Positions 1 to 8,149 of a DNA stretch of 11,195 nucleotides are shown here, in pieces; the first letter of the stretch is position 1, and each line of letters begins with the position of its first letter. Position numbers and translations under genes: made by a program. A model generated the notes under the pieces. It was not told where the DNA came from, did no database searches, and saw only the letters and a program-made list of their open reading frames with translations. The DNA is from JARRNO01 sp037384885 (GTDB lineage Bacteria; Acidobacteriota; UBA4820; DSQY01). The stretch spans positions 1-11,195 of the forward strand of contig JARRNO010000091.1 of the NCBI GenBank assembly GCA_037384885.1, in the 5' to 3' direction.

Positions 1-378
1 AGAGGCCGGCAGGGGGTTGACGTCCTTCCCCAGGCTGATTTGGGAAAAAGCGGGCGAGAACTTTGACAATAGCTCCATGGCTTGTTCGGGCGAAACGTAT
101 TCCACGGACCCGGTGAGAGGGCTTCCCGCCAGCCGGTCGCGAAGCGCCTGGCGCTTTTCGGAAGAGAGCCCGTCCTTCAGAAAAATCCGGACTTCGAGAT
201 TTTTCTGCCAGGCGGAGAGCAGGATATTCACGTTGTGGGTCAGGTACTGCGAAAATCCCAGGACGAAGAGAGAAAGGGTCACGACAAAGAGCGCGAAAAC
301 GTGCAGGGTCTTGTGACGTCTGATTCCGAGAAGCCCCTCGGTGAGGAAGTATCCGAGCGCCCTGAACATTCGCATCAT
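1..378 (-). CDS. ftsX: Cell division protein FtsX, N-terminal part (gene runs off the left edge)
   Basis: Membrane subunit of the FtsEX ABC-type complex, which sits at the division site and passes ATP-driven conformational change to periplasmic cell-wall hydrolases. The first 126 codons are visible and stay open to base 1. Residues 1-26 are basic and cytoplasmic (LLGIRRHKTLH). Residues 27-47 form the first membrane helix (VFALFVVTLSLFVLGF). From about residue 60 the extracytoplasmic domain begins (LEVRIFLKDG, then VEYVSPEQAMELL and NPLPAS, all typical of FtsX). The start is the first of three close ATGs (378, 375, 369); an AGGAG at 385-389 lies 6 bases before the first. It follows ftsE by 49 bases on the same strand, so the two are probably co-transcribed. 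The remaining three helices lie outside the window. Identification is from family resemblance and the ftsE neighbour; confidence is high. Confidence 0.93.
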   Translation of the reverse strand, partial: MMRMFRALGYFLTEGLLGIRRHKTLHVFALFVVTLSLFVLGFSQYLTHNVNILLSAWQKNLEVRIFLKDGLSSEKRQALRDRLAGSPLTGSVEYVSPEQAMELLSKFSPAFSQISLGKDVNPLPAS

Positions 379-427
379 CGAAGGCTCCTGTACCTTGCGT
401 CTAAAGCCGGACCGGGACGAAAAGCGG

Positions 428-1090
428 TCATTCTCCCGGATCCGCGACATGGCCCCGGTCGAGAAGGATCACCCGGCCGCCGAACTCGGCGATGAGCTGC
501 CGGTCGTGGGTGGCCACGACGACCGTGGTTCCGGCCGCGTTGACTTCCTGGAAGAGCGTCATGATTTCGTGCGAAAGGTCCGGGTCCAGGTTCCCGGTGG
601 GTTCGTCGGCCAGCAGGATAACGGGCCGGTTGATCAGGGCCCTGGCAATGGCCACGCGTTGTTGTTCTCCACCGGAAAGCTCCTCGGGAAAGGCGTTCAT
701 CCTGCTTTGCAGGCCGACCCATCTCAGGGCTTCGAAAGCCCGGCGTTTCCTTTCCTTGGCGGGGACCCCCATCAGCCTGAGGACCAGCGCAACATTTTCG
801 TAAATGTTGCGGGAGGGGATCAGGCGGAAATCTTGGAAGACGACGCCGATGCGGCGCCTGAAGTAGGGGAGCTGGCGGTGCGAAAGGGTGTTGAGGTTCC
901 GGCCGTTGACGAGGATCTGCCCGGCGCTGGGCCTTTCTTCACGAATGATCAGCTTGAGAAGCGTGGTCTTGCCCGCTCCAGATGGACCGGTCACGAAGCA
1001 GAACTGCCTCGGCTCGACTCCCAGCGTGACATCGGACAAGGCTGGTTTTTCCTGCCGGTAGCTCTTCGTGATGTGATAGAAGCGGATCAT
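428..1090 (-). CDS. ftsE: Cell division ATP-binding protein FtsE
   Basis: Cytoplasmic ABC ATPase (220 aa, normal FtsE length) that pairs with FtsX at the divisome. All nucleotide-binding elements are present: Walker A GPSGAGKT (residues 35-42), Q-loop Gln86 in VVFQDFRL, signature LSGGEQQRVAIARAL (138-152), Walker B VILLADEP (157-164) with catalytic Glu163, D-loop GNLDP and H-loop His195 (ATHDR). The FQDFRL stretch after the Q-loop is characteristic of FtsE within the ABC family. The start MIRFYHITKSY matches the family start. It has a modest ribosome site AAGGGA (1097-1102) 6 bases upstream. ftsX follows 49 bases downstream. The gene diverges from the small acidic gene at 1332. The protein looks intact and functional. 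Confidence 0.96.
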   Translation of the reverse strand: MIRFYHITKSYRQEKPALSDVTLGVEPRQFCFVTGPSGAGKTTLLKLIIREERPSAGQILVNGRNLNTLSHRQLPYFRRRIGVVFQDFRLIPSRNIYENVALVLRLMGVPAKERKRRAFEALRWVGLQSRMNAFPEELSGGEQQRVAIARALINRPVILLADEPTGNLDPDLSHEIMTLFQEVNAAGTTVVVATHDRQLIAEFGGRVILLDRGHVADPGE

Positions 1091-1166
1091 TCGCAGTCCC
1101 TTGCACGAGGGTTGTCCGGGAGCGGAGAATGCGGGGCTTGGCCGGGAGAGATTCGCGCCATGATCG

Positions 1167-1196
1167 ATTTTACACGGCTTGCGCTTTCGAGAGCAA
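1167..1196 (-). promoter_or_regulatory. Possible sigma-70 promoter for ftsEX
   Basis: On the minus strand, TTGCTC (plus 1191-1196) and TAAAAT (plus 1167-1172) are separated by 18 bases. The -10 matches the consensus at 5 of 6 positions, the -35 at only 3 of 6. The transcript would start near 1160, giving a leader of about 70 bases. A 6-base inverted repeat, GCTTGC (1177-1182)/GCAAGC (1193-1198), overlaps the -35 and could be an operator. This is by eye only. Confidence 0.35.
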
Positions 1197-1277
1197 GCAC
1201 GCGGCGGATTGCTCCGCTGCCATCATAAGCATCCGAGAGCACGGAAGCCGCAGTAATCCTTGCATCTTTTCCGCTTG

Positions 1278-1305
1278 TTGGGGCCTGAAAAGCGTGCCAT
1301 ATTAT
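1278..1305 (+). promoter_or_regulatory. Possible sigma-70 promoter for the small acidic gene
   Basis: TATTAT (1300-1305) is a good -10 match. Upstream, TTGGGG (1278-1283, 16-base spacer) or TTGTTG (1275-1280, 19-base spacer) could act as a weak -35. The start would fall near 1312, just before the ribosome site at 1319-1324, so the leader would be very short. By eye only. Confidence 0.35.
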
Positions 1306-1331
1306 CAGAAAGACCACAGGGAGGCACCTCG

Positions 1332-1523
1332 ATGCGTGAGAGCTATTACACGGAAGACGGGGATGTGAAGGTCTTCTGGGACAGCGACGGCGAAGAATGG
1401 TTCTGGGTGGCGGAAGGCGAATCTAAGCCCGAGGGGCCCTTCGCCACTCGCGAAGAGGCGGCCATCGACGCCGGTCTTGAAGATTTCGAATTTCTCTACG
1501 GTGATTCAGTAGAAGAAGGCTGA
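1332..1523 (+). CDS. Small, highly acidic hypothetical protein (63 aa)
   Basis: I do not recognise a named family. The start ATG at 1332 is chosen because a strong GGGAGG (1319-1324) sits 7 bases upstream; the same frame is open further back to an ATG at 1260, but that one lacks a ribosome site and its extra residues look non-coding. Of 63 residues, 20 are Asp/Glu, only 4 are Lys/Arg and 11 are aromatic, so it is strongly negative at neutral pH. There are no membrane segments, cysteines or signal peptide, so it is probably a soluble cytoplasmic protein. The order WFWVAEGE - GPFATREEAAIDAG suggests two short strands followed by a helix, a layout shared by many tiny domains of unknown role. It stands alone, divergent from ftsE and about 410 bases ahead of sdhC. 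Coding status is supported by the ribosome site, a possible promoter and protein-like composition. Confidence 0.7.
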   Translation: MRESYYTEDGDVKVFWDSDGEEWFWVAEGESKPEGPFATREEAAIDAGLEDFEFLYGDSVEEG

Positions 1524-1797
1524 CGCCCCCAAGGCTGAATTTTACGAGGCTTGACCGGTGGACGCGGGGCCGTTCCGTGCCATTGGGTGGGGCATTTCCC
1601 GCATATTGTGTGATTCCCCCCTGGCGTTCTCGATGGCCATTCGTCATGGCCCTTTCCGATTATTATGGCATGCCTGAACAGGTAAAAGCACGACCCCATG
1701 GAGTTCTCCCGCCTCATCTGGAACCCTTGGCGCGAGGCGCAAGGGGATGCGCTCGTCCCACCCTCCCGCGGGCGGCCGCGGGGCGGGAGGTCCTTTC
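1524..1797. other. Non-coding gap with several hairpins, no convincing gene
   Basis: Open frames here look like chance products: none has a ribosome site or protein-like composition. Three inverted repeats are visible. GGCCAT (1635-1640)/ATGGCC (1646-1651) is followed by CTTTCC and might be a weak terminator for the small gene. CCCTT-g-GCGC (1724-1733)/GCGC-AAGGG (1737-1745) has one bulged G. CCTCCCGC (1762-1769)/GCGGGAGG (1783-1790) is described separately. A TATTAT at 1661-1666 could be a -10 box, which would allow a short structured RNA from about 1670 to 1797, but I recognise no RNA family. Confidence 0.5.
1762..1797 (+). terminator. GC-rich hairpin with short pyrimidine tail, possible terminator
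   Basis: Arms CCTCCCGC (1762-1769) and GCGGGAGG (1783-1790) give 8 perfect pairs; the 13-base interior is also self-complementary and GC-rich. The tail TCCTTTC is only weakly T-rich. It lies directly before the proposed sdh promoter, so it may stop transcription from upstream and insulate the operon. Confidence 0.45.
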
Positions 1798-1826
1798 TTG
1801 TAGTGAAAGCCCATCAGGTGTATATT
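1798..1826 (+). promoter_or_regulatory. Likely sigma-70 promoter of sdhCAB
   Basis: TTGTAG (1798-1803) and TATATT (1821-1826) are separated by an ideal 17 bases; the -10 matches the consensus at 5 of 6 positions and the -35 at 3 of 6. Local sequence is AT-rich against a GC-rich background. Predicted start is near 1833, giving a leader of about 100 bases before sdhC. Confidence 0.55.
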
Positions 1827-1849
1827 TTCATTCTTTGGGGGAAGAAAAC

Positions 1850-1883
1850 AAAAAGAACTCCAGCTTGGCTTTCGTTCTTTTTT
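1850..1883 (+). promoter_or_regulatory. A/T-rich hairpin in the sdh leader, terminator-like (possible attenuator)
   Basis: AAAAAGAAC (1850-1858) pairs perfectly with GTTCTTTTT (1874-1882) over 9 bases, with a 15-base loop. The 3' arm is itself a T run (1878-1883), the layout of a weak, bidirectional-style terminator. It falls between the proposed promoter and the sdhC ribosome site, so it could act as an attenuator. No leader peptide or known riboswitch was recognised. Confidence 0.35.
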
Positions 1884-1932
1884 CCCGTCTGAATCAGCGG
1901 CCGATGGCCGGTCAAGTGGAAAGGAGTGGTAG

Positions 1933-2589
1933 ATGACCCGGGCAACAAGCTTTTACAGTACCACCGTAGGGAAGAAGCTTGTCATGGCGGTGACAGGTAT
2001 TATCCTCTTCCTTTTCATTGTTGGGCATCTTTTGGGGAATCTCCAGATTTTCATGGGACCCAAGCGCATCAATGATTACGCGGCATTCCTGAAGAGCACG
2101 GGCGAGCTTCTGTGGATCGTGCGGGGCGTCCTGCTGATCGCGCTGATCCTGCACATCGTTGCGGCGGTGCAGGTCACCCTGGCGAACTGGAAGGCCCGTC
2201 CCCAGAAGTACGTGATGAAGAAGAGCATTGAGGCGGATTACGCATCGCGCACCATGGTCTGGACCGGCCCGATCATTTTCCTTTACCTGCTCTTCCACCT
2301 CGCCATGTTCACGTTCCTCTGGACGGGGCCGGGATACAGCCATACGGACGTCTACGCGAACGTGATATCCGCCTTTCAGCAGTGGCCCATCGCCCTGATC
2401 TATATCGTCGCCATGCTCTGCCTCGGGTTCCACCTGTACCACGGGCTGTGGAGCATGTTCCAGACGCTGGGCGTCAACAATCCGAAAATCAATTACGGAC
2501 GCAGGGTGTTCTCCGTGGTGTTTTCGGTGCTGATTACATTGGGCTATATCTCGATTCCCGCCAGCGTTCTGCTCGGGATCGTGAAGTAA
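1933..2589 (+). CDS. sdhC: Succinate dehydrogenase/fumarate reductase cytochrome b subunit (type B, di-haem)
   Basis: Membrane anchor of the SdhCAB complex. It binds two b haems and exchanges electrons with menaquinone. The 218-residue single-subunit form with about five membrane helices is typical of type-B enzymes (Bacillus, Wolinella, many deltaproteobacteria). Candidate haem ligands are His32 (IVGHLLGN), His74 (LILHIVAA), His122 (LLFHLAMF) and His167 or His170 in FHLYHGLWS; by family pattern His167 is likelier. A clear AAGGAG (1921-1926) lies 6 bases before the ATG. sdhA follows 18 bases after the stop. The order C-A-B and the tight spacing show one operon. In the last ligand helix the residue two before His167 is Gly165, where, as I recall, Wolinella FrdC has a proton-transfer Glu. 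Whether the enzyme works mainly as reductase or dehydrogenase cannot be read from sequence alone. Confidence 0.95.
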   Translation: MTRATSFYSTTVGKKLVMAVTGIILFLFIVGHLLGNLQIFMGPKRINDYAAFLKSTGELLWIVRGVLLIALILHIVAAVQVTLANWKARPQKYVMKKSIEADYASRTMVWTGPIIFLYLLFHLAMFTFLWTGPGYSHTDVYANVISAFQQWPIALIYIVAMLCLGFHLYHGLWSMFQTLGVNNPKINYGRRVFSVVFSVLITLGYISIPASVLLGIVK

Positions 2590-2607
2590 CTTTCGGAGGT
2601 AGTTGAC

Positions 2608-4524
2608 ATGGAACTGGACGGCAGAGTTCCCTCCGGCCCCATTGAAAAGAAATGGGACCAGCACCGTTTCGACATGAAGCTCGTCAACCCCGCCAACAAG
2701 CGCAAGTACAGGATCATCGTCGTGGGCAGCGGGCTGGCCGGCGCTTCCGCCGCCGCCACTCTGGCGCAGCTCGGCTACAACGTGGATTGCTTTTCCTATC
2801 ACGACAGCTCGCGCCGGGCCCACAGCATCGCGGCCCAGGGCGGGATCAACGCCGCCAAGAACTACCAGAACGACGGCGACAGCATTTTTCGCCTCTTCTA
2901 CGATACGGTCAAGGGCGGCGATTACCGGTCCCGTGAAGCCAACGTGTACCGGCTGGCGCAGATCAGCAACAACATCATCGACCAGTGTGCGGCTCTCGGC
3001 GTGCCCTTCGCCCGTGAGTACGGCGGCCTTTTGGCGAACCGCTCCTTCGGCGGCGCGCAGGTTTCCAGGACCTTCTACGCCAGGGGGCAGACAGGCCAGC
3101 AGCTCCTGCTCGGCGCCTACTCGGCCCTGTCGCGCCAGGTGGCCCTCGGCCAGGTCACCATGCACACGAGGTCCGAAATGCTGGACCTGGTCATCGTGGA
3201 CGGGCACGCCAAGGGTATCGTGGTCCGGAATCTGCTCACCGGCGAGATGAGCCTGCACAGCGCCGACGCCGTGGTCCTGGCGACCGGCGGGTACGGTAAC
3301 GCCTTTGTCCTGTCCACGAACGCCAAGGCGAGCAATGTGACTGCGACCTGGCGGGCCCACAAGAGGGGCGCGCTCTTCGCCAATCCTTGCTACACGCAAA
3401 TCCACCCCACCTGCATTCCCGTTTCGGGCGACTATCAATCCAAGCTGACGCTCATGAGCGAGTCGCTCCGGAACGACGGGCGGATCTGGGTGCCGAAGGA
3501 GGCCGGAGACACCCGGCATCCCGTCGATATTCCAGAAGACGAGCGGGATTATTACCTCGAACGCCGCTACCCCAGTTTCGGAAACCTCGTTCCGCGCGAC
3601 GTGGCCTCGCGGGCGGCCAAGAAAGTCTGCGACGACGGCCGCGGTGTCGGTCCGGGTGGCCGGGGCGTCTACCTCGACTTCGCCGATGCCATCTCTCGCC
3701 TGGGCGAAGACGTGATCCGGGCCCGTTACGGCAACCTTTTTGAAATGTACGAGCGGATTACGGGCGAGGATCCCTACAAGCGGCCCATGCGCATCTATCC
3801 CGCCGTCCACTACACCATGGGCGGCCTCTGGGTGGACTACAACCTGATGAGCAATGTGCCCGGGCTATTTGTCCTCGGTGAAGCCAATTTTTCGGATCAC
3901 GGTGCAAACCGATTGGGCGCGAGCGCGCTGATGCAGGGATTGGCCGACGGCTATTTCGTCATCCCCTACACCATCGGGGATTACCTGGCAAGGGTTTCTC
4001 CCAGCGACCGCCCGGCTGTGGATCACGCCGCCTTCAAAGAAGCCGAGAAGCGCGCCCTTTCCAGGATCAAAAAGCTCTACGAAGTGAACGGGACCAAGAC
4101 CGTAGACTCCTTTCACCGAGAACTCGGCCTGCTCCTCTGGGAGCACTGCGGAATGTCCCGTAACGAAAAGATGCTGAAGGAAGGTCTCGAGCTGCTTCCC
4201 CAGCTCCGCGAGCGGTTCTGGAAGGAAGTGCGCATTCCCGATTCCGGAGTCAACTTCAACCAGGAGCTGGAAAAAGCGGGGCGCGTGGCTGACTTCCTGG
4301 AGTTCGCCGAGATCATGCTCCATGACGCCCTGACCCGCGATGAGTCCTGCGGCGCCCACTACCGGGAGGAGCACGTGACCGAGGACGGCGAAGCGAAGCG
4401 CGACGACGAGAACTTCAGTTTCGTGTCGGCTTGGGAGTTCAAGGGCGTGGGAGAAAAGCCCGAGCTTCACAAGGAGCCGCTCTCCTTCGAATACGTCCAC
4501 CTTACTCAGCGGAGTTACAAATGA
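2608..4524 (+). CDS. sdhA: Succinate dehydrogenase/fumarate reductase flavoprotein subunit
   Basis: Catalytic subunit (638 aa) interconverting succinate and fumarate with covalently bound FAD, on the cytoplasmic face. An N-terminal stretch of about 33 residues precedes the Rossmann strand IIVVGSGLAGASAAA (36-50). RRAHSIAAQGG carries the FAD-linking His72. Active-site elements: TQIHPT (His266), SESLRNDGR (284-292), catalytic Arg330 in LVPRDVASRA, HYTMGG (His401) and HGANRLGASAL (431-441). The N-terminal extension and the NPANKRKYRIIVVGSGLAG style resemble the Bacteroides-like type-B FrdA/SdhA group, so it is probably native rather than a mis-called start. GGAGGT (2595-2600) sits 7 bases before the ATG. 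Its stop overlaps the sdhB start by 4 bases (ATGA), indicating translational coupling. Confidence 0.97.
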   Translation: MELDGRVPSGPIEKKWDQHRFDMKLVNPANKRKYRIIVVGSGLAGASAAATLAQLGYNVDCFSYHDSSRRAHSIAAQGGINAAKNYQNDGDSIFRLFYDTVKGGDYRSREANVYRLAQISNNIIDQCAALGVPFAREYGGLLANRSFGGAQVSRTFYARGQTGQQLLLGAYSALSRQVALGQVTMHTRSEMLDLVIVDGHAKGIVVRNLLTGEMSLHSADAVVLATGGYGNAFVLSTNAKASNVTATWRAHKRGALFANPCYTQIHPTCIPVSGDYQSKLTLMSESLRNDGRIWVPKEAGDTRHPVDIPEDERDYYLERRYPSFGNLVPRDVASRAAKKVCDDGRGVGPGGRGVYLDFADAISRLGEDVIRARYGNLFEMYERITGEDPYKRPMRIYPAVHYTMGGLWVDYNLMSNVPGLFVLGEANFSDHGANRLGASALMQGLADGYFVIPYTIGDYLARVSPSDRPAVDHAAFKEAEKRALSRIKKLYEVNGTKTVDSFHRELGLLLWEHCGMSRNEKMLKEGLELLPQLRERFWKEVRIPDSGVNFNQELEKAGRVADFLEFAEIMLHDALTRDESCGAHYREEHVTEDGEAKRDDENFSFVSAWEFKGVGEKPELHKEPLSFEYVHLTQRSYK

Positions 4525-5291
4525 AATTGACACTGAAAGTCTGGCGCCAGGCCGGACCCGATGATAAGGGCAGGCTCGTCACCTATCCCATGGAGGACGT
4601 GAGCGAACACATGTCCTTCCTCGAAATGCTGGACGTGCTCAATCACCGCCTGATCGAGAAGGGGGAGGACCCAATCTCCTTCGAGCATGACTGCCGGGAG
4701 GGGATCTGCGGGAGCTGCGGCTTCATGATCAACGGCGTTCCCCACGGGCCGCTCAAGGGCACCACCGTCTGCCAGCTTCACATGCGGCACTACAAGGACG
4801 GCGACACGGTCGTTATCGAACCCTTCCGTTCGCGTGCTTTCCCCGTCATCAAGGACCTGGTGGTGGACCGCAGCGCCCTGGACAAGATCGTCCAGGCCGG
4901 CGGGTTCATCTCCGCGCGGACGGGCAGTGCTCCGGACGCCAATGCAATCCCCATCAACAAGGAGAGTGCCGATAAGGCCATGGACGCGGCGGCTTGCATC
5001 GGGTGCGGCGCCTGTGTGGCGGCATGCCCCAACGGTTCGGCCATGCTCTTCACCTCGGCCAAAATCTCCCACCTGGGCCTTCTGCCTCAGGGACAACCGG
5101 AGCGTCACCAGCGGGCCCTCCGGATGGTGCACAAAATGGAGGAGCTGGGCTTCGGAAGCTGCTCCAACCATCGCGAATGCGAAGCAGCCTGTCCCAAAAA
5201 TGTCAGCGTAGACTTCATCGCGCGGCTCAACCGGGACTACGCCCTGGCAAGCGCCAAGGAAAGGGAAGTGGAGCCTATCCGCAAGGTGTGA
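4521..5291 (+). CDS. sdhB: Succinate dehydrogenase/fumarate reductase iron-sulfur subunit
   Basis: Electron-transfer subunit (256 aa) linking the FAD of SdhA to the haems of SdhC through three clusters. The [2Fe-2S] ligands are Cys58, Cys63, Cys66 (CREGICGSCG) and Cys84. In the C-terminal ferredoxin domain CIGCGACVAACPN supplies Cys159, Cys162, Cys165 and Cys169; Cys214, Cys220 and Cys224 follow in SCSNHRECEAACP. By the family pattern, [4Fe-4S] uses 159/162/165/224 and [3Fe-4S] uses 169/214/220, so all eleven ligands are present. The ATG at 4521 overlaps the sdhA stop by 4 bases and has GGAG (4511-4514) 6 bases upstream, inside sdhA. A longer in-frame start at 4431 would lie within sdhA and is not credible. 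It is the last gene of the operon, followed by a strong terminator. Confidence 0.97.
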   Translation: MKLTLKVWRQAGPDDKGRLVTYPMEDVSEHMSFLEMLDVLNHRLIEKGEDPISFEHDCREGICGSCGFMINGVPHGPLKGTTVCQLHMRHYKDGDTVVIEPFRSRAFPVIKDLVVDRSALDKIVQAGGFISARTGSAPDANAIPINKESADKAMDAAACIGCGACVAACPNGSAMLFTSAKISHLGLLPQGQPERHQRALRMVHKMEELGFGSCSNHRECEAACPKNVSVDFIARLNRDYALASAKEREVEPIRKV

Positions 5292-5315
5292 GCCGGAATT
5301 CCTTATATTGACGGT

Positions 5316-5348
5316 GAAGCGGGCGGCCGGCGGCCGCCCGCTTTCTTT
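5316..5348 (+). terminator. Intrinsic terminator of the sdhCAB operon
   Basis: Perfect 12-pair stem AAGCGGGCGGCC (5317-5328)/GGCCGCCCGCTT (5332-5343) with a 3-base loop GGC, followed by TTTCTTTAT. It begins 25 bases after the sdhB stop. It faces the hppA terminator on the other strand, so the convergent units are insulated. Confidence 0.88.
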
Positions 5349-5412
5349 ATGAGAATCTCGATGGGGGTCGTCTGGACGATTTTTCCCTCTGGCGGCGCTA
5401 CACGGGAGTTTG

Positions 5413-5445
5413 AAAAAAGGCCGCCGGCAAAAGCCGGCGGCCTTT
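5413..5445 (-). terminator. Intrinsic terminator of hppA
   Basis: A 13-pair stem AAAGGCCGCCGGC (5416-5428)/GCCGGCGGCCTTT (5433-5445) with loop AAAA. Read on the minus strand it ends in a run of six T (plus A 5413-5418). It lies 26 bases past the hppA stop codon. Confidence 0.9.
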
Positions 5446-5471
5446 CGGTTCGGCATTCTTCCGGCCGTGTC

Positions 5472-7682
<2,211 letters not shown>

Positions 7683-7710
7683 ATCCACCTCCACCTGAGC
7701 AGTGTCTAAA

Positions 7711-7735
7711 GGGAACGGATACGCGCCCCGTTCCC
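7711..7735 (-). repeat. Inverted repeat in the hppA 5' leader
   Basis: GGGAACGG (7711-7718) and CCGTTCCC (7728-7735) form an 8-base perfect inverted repeat around a 9-base spacer, ending 28 bases upstream of the hppA start codon. It could be an operator or an RNA hairpin in the leader; on the minus strand it is followed by only three T, so it is a poor terminator. I found no convincing hppA promoter further upstream. Confidence 0.5.
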
Positions 7736-7742
7736 GAACCAA

Positions 7743-7974
7743 CCGTTGTAACCGAATGCCATCCCGCGGATTTCCGCCGGGCGCTTGACAGGCTTGCCGG
7801 AAGCTGATTCCAGTCTCGTCCTGCTTCGAATCAAGGTCCCCCAGTTTACCATTTCAAGATTCGGATACGCCACGAAAAATCAGCGGCGTTCGCTGCCCGG
7901 CGAAACTCGGTTTTTGGGGCATGGGCCCCAAGGGGTTGTTGGGGTATTCCGCGCATCTGTTTGAACCACCCCCG
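7743..7974. other. Divergent intergenic region between hppA and the cytochrome unit
   Basis: No gene is supported here. A near-palindrome GCGGA (7766-7770)/TCCGC (7773-7777) is present. TTGGGGC (7914-7920)/GCCCCAA (7925-7931) forms a 7-base hairpin with loop ATGG. That hairpin overlaps a G-rich block at 7916-7944 (runs of 4, 3, 4 and 4 G). The only open frame of note, on the minus strand at 7846-8217, crosses the cytochrome start and has no protein-like features. Confidence 0.5.
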
Positions 7975-8010
7975 TTGACTTCTTAAACTTGTTGAGGACC
8001 GGAATATAAT
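7975..8010 (+). promoter_or_regulatory. Likely promoter of the decahaem cytochrome unit
   Basis: A perfect TATAAT (8005-8010) stands upstream of the cytochrome. A near-consensus TTGACT (7975-7980) lies 24 bases before it, too far for ordinary sigma-70 use. At normal spacing only a weak TTAAAC (7983-7988, 16 bases) is available. This arrangement suits an activator-dependent promoter. The predicted start near 8017 leaves a leader of about 130 bases. Confidence 0.5.
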
Positions 8011-8023
8011 TGCGAACCTTGGA

Positions 8024-8048
8024 GCACGCGAGGGCTGGCCCCGCGTGC
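8024..8048 (+). promoter_or_regulatory. Strong hairpin at the start of the cytochrome leader
   Basis: GCACGCG (8024-8030) pairs with CGCGTGC (8042-8048), and GGG (8032-8034) with CCC (8039-8041), leaving one bulged A and the loop CTGG: ten pairs, nearly all GC. There is no T run after it, so it is not a terminator. It would sit within about 10 bases of the predicted transcript start and could stabilise the message or be part of a larger leader structure. No known riboswitch was recognised. Confidence 0.5.
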
Positions 8049-8149
8049 GGCCGTCGAACGGAGGCGGGGGGATCCGAACGGATATCGATTCGTCGGCGCC
8101 TGCCGTGAAACGGATGACGAGATTTTTGATTACCGAAAGGAGGTAGGGT

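Noticed and set aside
341..1228. Open frame of 295 codons on the plus strand opposite ftsE
   Set aside because: It is the mirror of ftsE, which has every ABC ATPase motif on the minus strand; the plus-strand product shows no domain.
1260..1331. Longer start for the small acidic gene
   Set aside because: The ATG at 1260 has no ribosome site and the proposed -10 box and ribosome site of the gene lie inside this extension; the ATG at 1332 is better placed.
1912..3810. Open frame of 632 codons on the minus strand opposite sdhC and sdhA
   Set aside because: It is antisense to clear sdhC/sdhA coding sequence and has a low-complexity, His/Val/Gly-rich product with no ribosome site.
7683..7742. Upstream start for hppA at 7742
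   Set aside because: It would put charged residues and the leader inverted repeat before the first membrane helix; the ATG at 7682 has a clear ribosome site and matches the family start.
7994..8013. Sigma-54 (-24/-12) promoter ahead of the cytochrome
   Set aside because: A TTGC is present at 8010-8013, but the upstream GG is not at the required distance (11 instead of 12 bases), and a perfect TATAAT explains the site better.
8010..8149. Cyclic dinucleotide (GEMM) riboswitch upstream of the cytochrome
   Set aside because: Considered because related cytochrome genes often have one, but the conserved GCAAAGC-type core and receptor sequences are not visible here or in the rest of the gap.
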